Notes: a model not told the origin generated them from the sequence alone. A stretch of DNA of 64,000 nt from Apus apus (GCF_020740795.1 NC_067296.1:7975001-8039000); one strand, 5' to 3'; shown: positions 1-17,823, counted from the stretch's first letter. Numbers and translations: made by a program.

Positions 1-3957
<3,957 letters not shown>

Positions 3958-4280
3958 AAATATAAATGGTCTAAAAAAAAATAAATCGTAGTAAATTCTG
4001 TAGGGTTTCATCTTCTCTGTGTAATGACTAGATCATGTGGATAAAATAGGAGATAGAAATACCATGTTACTTTTTTAATGATGTTTTTTTTCCCCAAAAT
4101 GTGTGTATTTTTGTATATGATTATTTTTATAAAAATGTGGAACTCTGCATGGACTCCTAATTAATAATGGTAGCCTGGAGAGTGACAGAGCACAGGAATC
4201 AAGTGTTGGAATTTTTTACTTGTTCTCACTGCCTTATGAATGGAAATGGTGCATGCAGTGAATAAAGAAACCCAAACCTA
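3958..4280 (+). other. MOCS3: MOCS3 3' UTR with two candidate poly(A) signals
   Basis: An AATAAA lies at 3980-3985, only 23 bases after the stop codon. A second AATAAA at 4261-4266 would give a UTR of about 320 bases. The sequence between is AT-rich with T runs. Which signal is used cannot be told from the sequence. Confidence 0.55.
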
Positions 4281-7200
4281 ACTCCTCTAGCTGGTCAGTA
4301 GCAATGTTAAGCTTATAATGGGAGATTGCCAAGACAATGCTGACAAGACTGTTTTGGTCAACATCTTTAGTTCTCTGTAGAAGCATCATGTGTTTATGAA
4401 AGAGAAGTGCTTGCTGCCAGTAACAGCACCTGCAGCAAGGGTGTTAAGTTCTGTTAAGAACTTCCAGGGCCATCCATCCTTGTTTGCTGGCTGGCAAAAA
4501 AAAGTGTGTTGTACTTGTATAGAGAAACTGAGGTTAAATGTTAACAAGATATAAGTTTGAGCCCAGAAAATGTATAAAACATACAGAAAATACTTTTGCT
4601 AGGTCTTAGAAGATTTCAGAGACTGAGGGATGGAGAGGAGGTGAGAGGGAAAAAGAGAGATGTGGTCTTTCTGCAAGTACAAAGCTCATAAGTTTTCTCC
4701 CTGTTCATCGAGGTTGTTGCACATCTCCAGCTGTAGTGCATTATTTTGTTAACTGGCATGAAGAGCTACACATACCTAAAAAGTTCTTGTGCATTAACTG
4801 AATGAAAAGAGAAATAAATAGCTTCCCAACTGAGAGCTGTCTGAGTCCTCATCACTTAAGCATACTAATTGTCTTCTTATTAAGGTATGGATTTCCTTTA
4901 CTTCTTGAGGAGGAAAAAAACCCACATGACTCATCTTAGCATTATACAACGGCAAAAAAAATAATAGTGTCATGGTAATTAGTAGTCAAAAAGGCATATT
5001 TTAGTAAAATAAATTTGAGAACATCGACACCACCTACCTTATTATAACATGTCATTGAGTTCTAACAATAATAATCTTAGTCTCTTGTAAAGGAGACACT
5101 TATGTGAACTTATAAATAGAGAGTCCTGTCTTTTGCAATTTAGAGGACAGTGAAAATGTTGAAGGCCATGACTGAAAGTTAGCACTAGTGCTTTGTGGTG
5201 TGTAGTGAGAGGGTCATCAGTTTCTAGACAGGTTGTGGAAGCTTGTTTCAGTCAGAGTATCTGGCTTCTGGTGGGTTTCAGTTTCTGAGAATTAGAAGGC
5301 AGAGACACTTGCTTCTCCTGTGTTTTCATTTTTCTTTCTTTACTGTGATATCAAGAAGAGGCAAACAAAAATGTAACAACAGAAGCAATTCTCGAACAGC
5401 CAGCTTTCCAGTGCTAAACAGCAGATGGTGTGTCACTTATCCACCTGACCTGAAAAAGTGATTCCTTTTCAGTATTCAAAGCAAGATGAGGAGAGAGGAA
5501 AGACTTTTTGATTCTAAATCCAAGTGCTCCTTCCATTGGATAGAAATAATGTGTAAAGTCTTTTCCCTTGTTACAACATTTTAGCAGCAGATGTATGCAA
5601 ATTCTGTGAAAGAAAAGGAGGTGACATTATTGCCTGTGGTGTTTGGTGGAAGATTTTTTTGGTGGCAAATTTATTACTGCATTTCTCATAGCACATTTTC
5701 AAGCAGGAAACCAAACAGAGTCTTGGTGCTGTATAGAAAACAATCTCGCGTGTCTGGAGAAGTCTGTGGAAAAACAGTGATAAGGATGAATGAAAATGGA
5801 CTAGAACCATAGAATGATGGCAGAACTAGCAAAAAACATCAATGCATCAAGTCAGGCTGACAAGAGATTAATTTTAAGGATCCTTTCTCTTAACATGGCT
5901 TTTTGGAGAGACCGTTCTTGCTGATCTGTAGGGACTAAGATCCAAAATTCTGATTGGACTATAACATACAAAATGCATCTGCTATTTTTGCATAGAGTTC
6001 TATGCAAAACTAATGGAGCCATACAAGATAGAGGTGATTATTCTGGAAAGAACTAGTGGCTTTATTATGGTCTCAAGACAATATGCAAAATGTAGGTTTC
6101 TTTTGGAAAAGTGTATTTCCTTCCTTGACATAGAATAGCAATTCAGTTCTCAGCAAATACGAAAACATCTGTCATCCATCTTCAATAAAGATGGGGTCTG
6201 TAGTGCTTTTCAAGACTTCATTCTTTGCATCCTGTGGCTTTTAGTTTATTTTACTTTCTTTTTTCTGCTTGGTTTGCTGAAGTGATACATGGGTCTTCCT
6301 GTAAATGCAGTTCTCACACAGTGCTGGACTCTGGAGATAGGCTGTAAAATCAAGGTTTATTGGATCACAACTAAGCCAAAACTGTTGTTATTATTGGAAA
6401 TGTATCTTTTTGTATTGACTTGCTTTATTTCTTGAACCCGTAAAGCATGTAGTGGTTTCTCAGTTCACCAGGAAGTACAATAGCAGAACTCTGCTTAAAA
6501 ATTATAAGAGAAGCAGTAAAAGTGCAATAAAATTTTGTATTGCTGCCAAAGTAATGTCTAAATACTGATACATGTTGGCAGTGCAAATGAAGACGAATTG
6601 CTTTATTCAAGGAGCTTACAGTGTAGTTGGTCCAAGATGCATGATCAGAAAGGATCAGGTCAATCAGCAGAGTGTATTTTCCTGTCCATCCTTTTCTCTT
6701 GATGTCATAAAGCTGCTTTTTGCTTCTTCGGTTGTGCTCTCTATCAAAATAGCTCACTAGAGTTTGGCACAGCAGCTGAATAGGAGGCAGCTTCCTGTTA
6801 GAGGTTTAGGGTAATAGAAAGAGTTAAATATCTAAACTTGTTTTGTCCTGGGAGGTGGCTGTTATTTTAAGGCAAGGCAAATAAAGCTGGTCCAGCTTTC
6901 ACAGGAGTCTAATGTGTCTGCATACAAGGTATTAATGTGCCTTGATAAGCTGGAATCCTCCTTATTTTGGTGGCAGGAGCCTCTCATCTCCAAACTTCAA
7001 TAAATTCAGCACTGACTTACTATCAAAGTATATGATTTCAAAAAAGTCCCTCAACAATTACTGGAACTATATGCAGACAAATATGTAGGGGTTATGACCA
7101 AAACTTATTCTCAGAGTTCATATACCAGAATACTAAGTATGTGAGCATCTTTGTTATGATTCTATTTGTAAGCCTAATTTCTAATATAAATTTAACTGTT

Positions 7201-10200
7201 CTAAACTATGCACTAGATGTTAAAAATACTACAAGAGCAAATTTGCTTTTAAATTTTTTTTCTTTAAATATGAAAGCTCTAAGCTGTCCTATGTAAAACT
7301 ACACCAGGAAACAAATTTTAAGGGTGCTTGCTAGGTGGCACTGCAAGTTAATAAACCAAATCATTCTCTAGGTTGTAAGATGCAATTCAACCTTAGCAAT
7401 AGCTGAGGTTCGCTTGTGAAAATGTGTTTCTTTTTTACAGTTACTTTGAAAAAACACCAGGGAGATAGAATAAAATGGAGCAGAGCAATTGAATAGTACA
7501 TGCAATAATCCAGGAAAAAAACTGTAGTGGAAATTATCTTGCTGGGTTTTCAATGCACTCTTTGTTTCAGAGACCTAACCTGAGGTTTTTTTCACTTGAT
7601 ATTTCAAAATGCCTTTGTAGCCAAAGATGGGTAATTGTACAGAAAAGGGCTTTTAGAAACACTAGCTCAAAATTAAACATAGATCTGAAGTCCATGAAGA
7701 CTCATTGCAGAGTCACTGCTGGTATGTTCTTAGTATTACTGAAAAGTGCTGCAGATTTTCTTACCTGGCTAGGGCAAGTTTTGTTTGAAAAGTCAAGGAC
7801 ATTGATTTTTTTGTCCTTCTTATTTTGTAAAATGGAACTTAAGACATTAAATTAAAAAAATAAAATAAAACCTAAGTCTTCTAAATCAGAGAATCCTCAC
7901 ACAACAAATTGAACTTCTTTGGAAAACAGGATGTGAACTTACAGACCTAATGTATCAAAAGCCATTAGAAGAATCTGTGCCCAGAGCTCTTATATGTTCC
8001 TGTGCTAAGTGGAATTGAAAAGTGACTGAGATGTTCTGGTCTTGACAACAGGAAAGGAAAATAGCATCTGTTTGTCTATTCTCTAGTCTTTTATCATTGA
8101 ATGGGTTATTTTAATCTTATCTTCGCAATATATTTTATATGATTGAGTCATCTGTTTGTCAAAGCCAACTGAAATATATCTTTGATGGTGCTGCTCTGAC
8201 CTCTCATTTGTCTTACTGCGAAGTACTTGTGATTCTAGTATTTCATACTCATGAGAAAAATTGTAGATAAGAACAAAAGATATCTTCCATCCAAAATGGC
8301 TTCTGTCATATGACTCTTATCATAGAAGAAAATTGATACAAATTCAGTCTAGTTCTAGCTATTGCAGTACAAGTTTTCCTGCCAAAAAAGAAGATATTCC
8401 TAGTCTGCATCAGAACAACTTAAAAGTTTGGTATCTATTGAAAGCTAGAATCAGGCTAGAGCTGTAGCCAGAACCAAGATCTGGAAAGGACCACTTAGGT
8501 AAAAGAATCCAGGTAGAAGAATCCACACAACATGCATGGCTACAGCTTCAGCCCTTCCTTTGCTGGGGCCCTCGTGTGTGTGTTGACACACACTTTGCTG
8601 GTCTCACCCTTCACCATCAGTCACTGAAGGAAGAAACCAGCAGCTGGATGTTCTTGTGACCTCCCCATGCCCATGGCACAATGTCCTTCTGTGCAAATAA
8701 GCTGCAGTTTTGTTCACAAGGTGTTGATGCTGTTGCTTGGAAATCACATCTCTGCTTGCAAATAAAGATTATTTCCAAATTTTAAATGGCTCCATATATA
8801 TTGGGCTGGGAAATGAAGTCTTTTATAGAAAATGGGCATTCACCTGCTCATGAATAGTGAAAGGAAGTCCTTGTTTTGTGAAATGGATTTCTAACATCAC
8901 AATATGAGGGTTTAAAGCTTTAAAGATAAAATCTAAGTGCCTAAACTTGTATTTTTCTACATATATTTATATGTACGGGTGTATATGTGCACACTTACAG
9001 CACAGCTGTATTCCAGATGCTGTGTGACAGAACCATAAGTCTTCGGTAGAATTTATAGAGATCACTAGGCCATCACTGGCCCTTCCTTCTGCAGACATTG
9101 ATCTTCATTATCCCCCAGGGAGCCTCTTCAAGGAGGCCCCCAGCAAAGCAGTAGGTCCATCTATCACAAGGAGTTTCAGTCCCCAAGGAGTAATGCCTGG
9201 ATGTGGATTTCCTGGCTGGCTCTGGGAAAGCAGGGTGCTGGAAGCTGGGGTTTGGGTGATCCAATATTGTAATGGAGCAGCAACTTGAGCTACAGTTTTA
9301 CACCTAGTGACACTTGGGATCCACAAGGCCTAACTCTGACTGGCCATGCAGCCTGCTGCTCTGAACAGTCCCTGCTGTTACAGCTGCTTTGGCAACACCA
9401 AAATACTTGATTTCACTTTGTATTGAGCTTTACCTGTCCACTGTGCTAGCTTCTGTGCCTGTCTACAGAGCAGTTTCTAGTGACAGTTCTTTTCTCTTTC
9501 AAGCTTAACAAAGTAGTGGCTTTGCTTTTTTCACAAATATGTTGTAAGCTTGAGAAGTATGGACTGACCCTCCCAACAATGAAAAAGCAGCAATTTCATA
9601 GTTTGTGTTAGAAAAGATGCTCTGTGTGTGGTTACCTTCTAACTTTGAACATCTAAAGGTTAAGATTAGATTCAAGTTCTCTCTGTAGTTAGGGAGATCA
9701 GACGAGAGCTGCCGGGAATGGCCCGTAGATGGCAATGTAGGATCCTGGAATGGGGGAAAATTCTCCGCTGCAGCAACAAAACCCCGTTATTTGTACCCAA
9801 GCACAGAGCACAGGTTGGATTTATAGTGTATCTCAGTAGCTCCTGACTCCTGTAGCAGCACGGACCAACGCATCCTCTGTGGCTAGTCATGCATTTTGAG
9901 TACTGTGATTTTCCTAGTTGGAAACACAGTAATGTTCAAATACAGCAAATAATAGTTTTGGTTTACAGGGAAGACTTTCCCTTTGGCTTTGCATATCGGT
10001 ACTATGGAAAAACTTAAGTGTGTGTCATAGTCCTGTGCAAGTGCTTGAAGTACTTCAGCTGCAGGCCGGAGCTCCTGCTGTCAGTGGAAGAGCAAGGAGT
10101 CAGTATGAAAAAATGCACGTGCAGGTTTGCAGAAGTCCTCCCAAGAGGAATGTTTTATTAATGCCATTTCTGGACTTACAGAAGCCTGGGATGAGGATGC

Positions 10201-10869
10201 CAGGCTTACCTCGTGCTATTGTTGCTGGTGCTTCTTTCCTGTTCCCATCGAATGATGTTTGTTTTCATCCCGTGATGCCCATGTTGAATTTGTGCTCTCC
10301 ACTTTCACTTAACTAAAAAGATAATTTTACCCACTTACTGTGCTGTGTGCTGCTTTGTGGTCTTAGCTTTCCTCACTCAGGTTGTACTCAGAAACATTCC
10401 TCTCCAAAATTAAAGACACCTGCAATTCCACAGTGTTGGATCTGGTTTGTTCAAGGATAGTATTTCTTTGATTTCCCAAAATGTGCCTTTATTTCTGTGT
10501 GAAACCTGAGTTGTCTTTTCCTTGGTTGACCTGGGAACTACTCCCACTATAAAAATTATTGATTATATCACTCAGGTTTTTGCAATGTGAGGTGCATCCC
10601 TAATGAAAATGAGCAGCATTTATCTGGTTAATCTTTCAACAATTCCATGTCAAAACTTTATTTCTATATGTAATTAACTACAGAAACTACCGCTACTCCA
10701 CACAACTTTGTTCCTCTGGTAGGCACCATTTAAATTATATTGTTATTTTTAACAGAAAGACAAACATTATTGTACTTGCTGACCTCTTTAGTTGCATGAC
10801 TGAAAGCTGTAAAATTACCTGTCTAGTTTTGAAAATAAATGGCCTTGGTTTTTTAAAAAATTCTACCCT
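4281..10869. other. Intergenic, no gene recognised
   Basis: This is the MOCS3-distal part of the gap between convergent MOCS3 and KCNG1. It is AT-rich. Open frames of 60-110 codons occur on both strands, but none shows a known domain or a credible coding pattern. I recognise no repeat family. Confidence 0.6.
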
Positions 10870-11215
10870 CCAGATGTCTGGGAAATGCTTGCATTCCAGG
10901 TCAGTCATTTGAGCAGGCTAATTATCGTAGTTTACAGCCCTGTTTTCCTGCACCCACAATGAATGTAGGGTTAAAATTATGGCCATAATTAAATGTGGCT
11001 ACAAAACTGCAGTAATTAAAAAGGGTGCCTGATAAAGGAGAAGCTGAAACCTTATCTTGACAGTGTTATGTGTGTTTATGTGCCCTAGCTGACTTTGGGG
11101 TTGCACAAGGCTGTTCTACGCATGTCACAAGAGCTGGAAGGATAATGAATTAATATTTATAAAGTGTAATAAAGATGCTCTAATTACCCTAATTGGCCTG
11201 CTGTGTTTCCAGTTA
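10870..11215. other. Candidate conserved non-coding element, homeodomain-motif rich
   Basis: About 350 bp carries a cluster of TAATTA/TAATTG-type cores: CTAATTATC near 10919, ATAATTAAATG near 10985, GTAATTAAAAAG near 11012, and CTAATTACCCTAATTGG near 11180. CDX/HOX-like TTTATAAAG and GTAATAAAG lie near 11156-11175. There is no open frame of note. The resemblance to developmental enhancers is an impression from motif density; conservation was not tested. Confidence 0.3.
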
Positions 11216-11320
11216 TGGCAGAACTTTATTTTTGTTCAACTGACATTTGTTCTGGATTAGTTCCCACAGGCAAAGAGAAAGTAAAGCCCTGTTGGACAGA
11301 ACAGAAACATCCCCTGATAT

Positions 11321-11346
11321 TATGATCCTGCAGTATGATCCTGCAG
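11321..11346. repeat. Tandem duplication, 13 bp x 2
   Basis: TATGATCCTGCAG occurs twice head-to-tail without mismatch (11321-11333 and 11334-11346). This is a small local duplication with no evident function. Confidence 0.9.
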
Positions 11347-14267
11347 TTTCTTCATGCTTTTGGCAGGCCTAGGAGCATTTTTAATCTTTGTTGATTTCTA
11401 GGGATTATTTTGAAAGATATGAGATACTGAAAAATGTCAAGGAAAAACAATTAACAAAAATGGAGAAAGGTCTAGTTTTATTGTTAATAATTGATAGACG
11501 AAACTCTGAACATTTTCAGTTTGGCAGCCAGGTAAAATTTTCCATTATTTTATTTGTGGTGTATGATTTTACGTAGTGACTGACAGCTACCAAACAAGGA
11601 ATCCTGTCCTAGGGACTTACACTATAAAGTTATGAGACTGGATAAAACATGCACAGAGATTAATTGAGTCAGTGAAGTCAAAGTTGTGGATCTAAACCAG
11701 TCTTCTTCACTTTCCTGGTTTTTCATATGGTCTTTACCATGTTAGGACCACTGAGATCGTTAGTCATGCTGAAATGGGATTGTTGAAATGCCACAGAGGA
11801 AGTGGTAAGTGAGTGAGTGGTTAAAACCAGTGTTAAGCATTTTATGTTTTAGCAATACCTTTAAAGTGTAGTTTTGTTGGCAGGGATGACATTCATCCAC
11901 TATTGTGTACTCTACTTTCATGCCTCCAGCTTTGCCTGGTTTCTGTACATTGCACTCTTTGTGCCCATGAGACACCACAGCTCCACCATCTCAGAAGGCC
12001 TTGTACTTGGGCTTTTTTTTTGCCTTTTTTTTTTTTTTTCTGTATTTTTGGTACCCGTATCATATTTTGCATAAATAGATACTGAATTCACTATCAAATC
12101 TTGCATAAGATAGCCAACATAACTATTAACACAGAAAAAAAGGGCCATATCATAGTGTAGCAACTATTGATAGAAATGAAAATGGTGTATAATTAATGTG
12201 AAAATGGAGAAATTCCCTGACACTTGGGCCAGAGTCAACTGGTCAGGTTAGGGGTTATTGTCACTGACTGATACATGAGTAGGGTTTGATGTCACAGTTT
12301 TTAAAGTCACATTTGTCACTTTTTTGTTTAATTTCTGATAAAACACAGTCAATTAAATCTATGTAGGTTTAGGATTATCCAGTCTAGTTTTCAGCCTATT
12401 GCAAACCCAAGAGAGGGATGTGAAATTTTGTAGTTTTGTTATGAGAAGTATCTATTCCTTTCCTCTTGTTTTAACTCACTAGTCTTTTTTTTTTTTTTCA
12501 TATCTAAGTTAATTAAAAAAATATAATAAAAATCAGTAGTTGTATGGAACAGAACTATTTTATAGTCAAGCATGAGCTGCCAAGAACTGTTATATTTGCT
12601 ACTGTCTTACTGTATCAAACTGACCCAGACCAAGAACAAGCTGACCTCTTTGGACCAGGGTTTGTTGTGCTGCTTTTTATTCCTTGGTCCCCACACACAA
12701 TGAAGATGTGAAAGGACAAATAATGTGGAGTTAGTGCTGACTGATATTGGTGGTTCTGTGCAATTGAAGAATAAGACTCCAATTTGCCTATCCTAACATT
12801 GGCATTTTAATGTGACACCTAAATTAGAGATCTAGGTCCTTCTAGACTCCTATTAGAAAATCAAATATGGAGGACACCACATACTTCCCAGTGGTGATTA
12901 AGATCTTTTGGCAGCAAGGCCGACACTTCATGCACTTTGGCAAGTGCCTACAATGAATTTTTACTCCAAGTCTCCATTTGTATAGCTTAGAGGACTGTCT
13001 GAGTGGAAAGCTTTTCTTCACAGAGATTCCTATGAAACTGGTTTCATTTCCAGAGGAGAGCTATAGCTGTAGGGATAAGAACATCCACAGAAAACATGTT
13101 TGCTTTTGCATGAGCCTGAATTCCCAGCTAAATTGCACCCACACAAGTCATGAATGTACAGAGCATGCCAGTTTTCCTTCCCAGACGTACATCTGTTGAT
13201 GTGTAAATCCCTGATTCAGATCTGCATGAATTTTTTATTGTTTAATTGGAGATTGCTAAAGACTCTTTACTATTAAATGACACTAATAAAGCCTCTGGCT
13301 ATGGAAATCTGGAGTACTGAATTACAGTGGAAAAATTAAAAAGGGACAAATGGAGACCAGTCCTATATATTTCCCCAAGACCTTGACCTGTAATGGATGT
13401 TAATGTAATCCAAACTCACCTTGTAAATTATGTTCTTTGTACAGTAAGAGAAGGCTTGTGGCTCTTAGTTTACCAGTGTTGCACTCATCAAGTGATTTTC
13501 TGTTGCTTTTGTTACTGTTTTTGAGGAAAGAGGATGGAGGAGGGAAAGATTTTGGATAAAGTGATTTAGTGTACAACCTTATCTGGAAATTCTGGTTTTA
13601 TCAGGAATTTTTCTTTCTCAGTCTCCACAGATCCTTCCTGTTCTTTTCTGAATCTGTTCGATTCTTTGGTTAAATGGTTAAAATATTTTATAATTATGTC
13701 CCAATTAAGTGGTTTGTGATTCTTGGGCCAACATGCAAGAAAGAGGTTCCCTTTTCAAGCTGCTGAACTGGTACCTGAATTTTTCTATACTGAGATAATT
13801 TTATTTCCTAGTAAATGCTTTCTATCACAGGCAGCCTGCTTCAGCTAGCAATGCTCATAGCTCCAATTCTCCCTCAGCTGCTGCTCACTTCTCATACTGA
13901 CCCCAGGTTGTCAAGCATGCCTAGAGTACCTGTGACAGTCTTTCTGCAGCAAAAGAAGCACATGAAAATGAAAGGAGAGCCTAACACTTTATTAGTCAAA
14001 ATTAATACAGCTTCTGCTGTTTTAATTCATACTGTACATATTACTGCAGTATACAGAGGATAATATAAATAGCAATGCAAGCCTATCTCTATTGGAGACG
14101 TGCACCACTTCCTCAGTGGCAATTCAACTAATGATTTTGACTTCATAAAACCACAAAGTGTTTTTATTGGAACTTTCTTGTTGACTGCACATGCTGTTAA
14201 AATGCAAAAAGGAGTGATAGCTGACTTGGTGGCTGTGAGCTGTGTCACTGGCAACAGTCAGCTTTTT
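11347..14267. other. Intergenic, no gene recognised
   Basis: AT-rich sequence with several poly(T) runs (near 12011-12040 and 12484-12499). Short open frames on both strands have no recognisable product. Confidence 0.6.

Positions 14268-14298
<31 letters not shown>
14268..14298. repeat. (CAAT)n microsatellite
   Basis: A perfect tetranucleotide array: AAT followed by seven CAAT units. It is likely length-polymorphic. Confidence 0.97.
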
Positions 14299-17051
14299 TT
14301 TCATGAATTTGACTAAAAATTCAGGTAATATTTTCTAAAGAGGCATAATAATTTTAAGCCTTCAGCCTTCACAGTAAAAGCTGGAACACAGCATGTGGGT
14401 TTCATACTAATGTTGTGCTCTTAAGAGGTATAGCTGGATTTATTTAGCATAAGGACTACAATATGTATTCCCTCCTGTAAAAGATAAGCAAGTTTGTTAC
14501 AGTGATTCATAGTAAAACATGTTGAAATGCTTACAAGTGATGTGTTGCCAAGTACAGAATTACACAGGGGTACATCCTGGATGGCTTATTTGTTTCTGGC
14601 TTAGGCAGAACTTGCAACAGGCCAGATGCTCTCACAGGCTTGTTCAACTAGGACCCAACTTCAGAGTGATGGTTTTAATATTTTATTTTATTTTTTTTCT
14701 GAACAAAGACTTCAGAATCAAGCTATAATTTTGGGATAAAAAATGAAGTGACACATGAAATAATTGAGCATTATCTTAATGTAAAGACATTGGGAACATG
14801 AACAGACTTTCAGCATTTATTAGGTAGCAGAAAATGGAAGTAAGCATAAGTTTTATTTGGTAAATCTTTATTTCTCCTAGTATTCACTTGCAACTTCTTA
14901 TTTATGGTTCAGCCTGCCAAACACATACTTAGATAAACAACTGTTGCTCCCAGGACTAATCTAATTATCAGTTCTTTTTATAACGAATGCTGACACAAAG
15001 GTAGAAGGATGTATAGCACTTGTGTTGAAGCCAATGCTACAGATGATCAAACAGTTTTGAAATGAAGAGTATTTTGGATGGAAAATGTGTCCCTTTTTTG
15101 TCACAATGTTCCTGTTTTTTGTCCAACTCTAATTAAAGCTGAAGAACGAGAGTGAAAAGCTGGTTCCATTCGTAGCTCTGGCACATGATTAATTGCCTAG
15201 AGTTTAGACTGGTTATTTTAGCACTCTGCAGTAATGCTCCATAGGCATATTTACCTATGACAAGCTAAAGAATGCTAGAGCCCTAATTATTCATAAAGTG
15301 CATAAAGTTTTGGAATTATTCTTCAAGAACAAACAAATCAGAACACCTTGAAATTGTTTTTAAAATATTTGAAAAGAAAATCAGTGTCATATGGGCTTGG
15401 CCAAACAGGATAGGCTGAGAAACTAATTCTACCTTTTTTGAAAGGACGATGTTTGTGTCCTTGGCCTTAATTTAAATTTCAAAACCATCAGGCATTCTGG
15501 CATTTCTAGTAACCTGCTCCAGAAATGCCATTAAACAATAGTATTTCTGAAAATTAATATAGAGAAGCATTGGTGAATGTGATGGGATCTTCTAAATTTC
15601 CCTAGTTCTTAACTAAGTAAATTTACTAAAAAAGAAGGGAAAAAGGTGAATCTCTTAAGTTTCTTTATCCCTAAGCACACATGAAATTGAACAAGTGGAT
15701 TTAATTTTTATTTTTGAGTTTTCTCCTGAGCTGTTACATAAGCCAGTCTTGTTCCCTCTAAAATAAATATGAGGACTGTTATTAATCTGCATATAAAGCT
15801 GTACCAAACCCGAGTGTCTCACTGACCCATGTCCTCCCCAAGCTCAGCAGGAGAACCTAGACCAAGACACACGTGCAGATGAAGAATACATGGTTGTGTT
15901 TTGGGACCTTAGTTGCTTTTTCATGTCCTATTTAAAATTTTCTCCATTACTATGATGAGTGTAATGATGGCAAAGGTACAGTTAAGTAAGTCTTAAGTCC
16001 CTCATGATTGAGGACAGTAAAGTATAAAGATGTCAGTAACCCCCACTCCATGATTCAAATGATACTTTCTTTTTTTCATCATTGGCAACTTCCCACGACC
16101 ATGTATTTTCTGCTTCTTTTAAAGAACCAAATGTTGCATGTGAATGGGTAGCTGCAGTGCTGATTTGCCAGGTAATGGTAGGGTGTCCCCTGGAAACAGG
16201 CCTCTTTTAGTTCTGTTTCATATCTGAGGTAAAGTAAAAACATGGAAACAGATGGTAGGGAACGACTGGCATCTCATCATGCATATTTCATTTGATTTGC
16301 AGCTACTCACCTCTTGATAATAATATTAAGTGCTACAAAACTCCAGGACTTTGTTCTGGGAATATTGCATTCAATGTCATAGGATCAACACTGTAACTTC
16401 AACTAAATTTTGAAGCTGGTGAGCTATGAGTATTTACACATTTAGCAAGGTTATGAGACGAACAGTTTGATTCTTCTCATATGTTTAGGGCTGACTTGCA
16501 AAAAGAGATACAGTTGCTGTTGTGAATGACAAATCTTACTTAATGTCTTTTTCAGAGCACAATGGGACAAACATCAGTGGTTATTTCCATTACGCTCTAA
16601 GGTGTTTTACTGGGAGAGAACTTAGCCATTAATTTTCTTGTATTTACATTATTTATATACATGAAGAACAAGAAAAATGGCAGCCTGTTTAATGACTATA
16701 TACATTGTGATTTGGTTGCAAAAATGTGTATTACAAACAGCAAAACAGCCTGACAAGTACATAATTATAACCTGTTCTAATTTTTTTTTTCTTTTTTTTG
16801 TCAGAGAACTTTGAATTCCTAAAATCCCACTGTATGATCCCTGTGAAAGATCTGTCCTATACATTATACTGGGGGGGGAAAGAACCAGCATAATAATAGA
16901 CTTCTTAAACCATATCAGTTCCTGAATAATAGTTCCTTTTCTTAATTTTAATATAAGGGCTACCTTTGTAAAATGCTTCCAAAGCAAATTAAAAGATGGA
17001 ATCTGATACAACAAAACATTACTTGACATCAGGAGAAATAGTTACTAAAAT
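14299..17051. other. KCNG1 3' flank, possibly including its 3' UTR
   Basis: This sequence is downstream of the KCNG1 stop on the minus strand. Minus-strand candidates for poly(A) signals are ATTAAA at 16693-16688 and AATAAA copies near 14.87 kb, so the 3' UTR could be a few hundred bases or more than 2 kb. A 126-codon minus-strand open frame at 16649-17029 has no known domain and lies where UTR is expected. The stretch 15125-15330 is rich in TAATTA/TAATTG-type cores (GATTAATTGCC, CCTAATTATTC) and could be a conserved element. Confidence 0.45.
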
Positions 17052-17052
17052 T

Positions 17053-17823
17053 TTATTCATTGTCCCTAGTCTCAGAAGAGATAGTGGGGAATAAAATATC
17101 ACTCCCTTGTGATGCATTGCTTATCTGAGACTTTGTTTTTATTAAGAACTGTGCTCTCCTGTACATTATTCTTTCCTGTTCTTGCTTTAGCTCAATGTAG
17201 GAGCGTGAAAAGGTGTGGAAGATGGAGGTGACAGGAAATGCCATGAGGAGGATGCCACTCAGTATGCTGCTCAGTGCCACCACTTGGCCGGGAATGCTTC
17301 TGGGAACCATATCTCCGTAGCCTACCGTGGTCATGGTGATGACAGCCCACCAGTAGCAGGCGGGGATGCTGGTAAACTCCTGTGAGTCTGCCATCTCATT
17401 CTCAATCACGTAGAGGAGGGGTGCAAACAGCGCGATGGCCACACAGAGGAAGAGCAGCAAGAGACCAAACTCCCGGGTGCACCTGCGAGCCGTCAGCCCC
17501 AGCGTCTGCAGCCCCAGGGAGTGCCTGGCCAGCCGCATGACGTAGAGAATCCTCAAGGCACGGAGAATGCGGAGGACCAGGCCGACTTTGTCCAGGTAGA
17601 TGCTCCCAGAGCTGGGCTTTTTATAGCCCACGGAAGTGGTGTCAACTAGCAAAGTGATGTAGTATGGCAGAATGGCTATTATGTCTATCAGGGTCAACGG
17701 GCTCCGCAAAAATGCAAACTTGCTCTTTGCCTGGATGAATCTTAGCAGGAACTCCAGGGAAAACCATGCCACACAGACAGACTCCACAATGAATATATTG
17801 TAGCACATCTGGGAACACTCACC
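17053..17823 (-). CDS. KCNG1: KCNG1 last coding exon (S2 to C-terminus of Kv6.1)
   Basis: This exon encodes residues 254-509 of the Kv6.1 modifier subunit, starting GECSQMCYN after the acceptor CCTGCAG ending at 17824 and ending ETRDNE then TAA at 17055-17053. Visible in order are S2 (about 262-283), S3 (294-313), the S4 voltage sensor with spaced arginines (about 336-356, LRILRALRILYVMRLAR), S5 (371-393), the pore loop with the K+ filter TMTTVGYGD at 416-424, and S6 (434-457). In S6 the sequence is FPVTSIF instead of the Pro-Val-Pro gate hinge of Kv1-Kv4 channels. That change is characteristic of silent KvS subunits, which do not form functional homotetramers but combine with Kv2 subunits at the plasma membrane and shift their inactivation. 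The C-terminus is short and charged. The match to human KCNG1 is nearly unbroken; no defect is seen. Confidence 0.97.
   Translation of the reverse strand, partial: GECSQMCYNIFIVESVCVAWFSLEFLLRFIQAKSKFAFLRSPLTLIDIIAILPYYITLLVDTTSVGYKKPSSGSIYLDKVGLVLRILRALRILYVMRLARHSLGLQTLGLTARRCTREFGLLLLFLCVAIALFAPLLYVIENEMADSQEFTSIPACYWWAVITMTTVGYGDMVPRSIPGQVVALSSILSGILLMAFPVTSIFHTFSRSYIELKQEQERIMYRRAQFLIKTKSQISNASQGSDILFPTISSETRDNE

Noticed and set aside
16649-17029. 126-codon minus-strand ORF downstream of KCNG1
   Set aside because: It lies in the expected KCNG1 3' UTR, AT-rich, with no domain.
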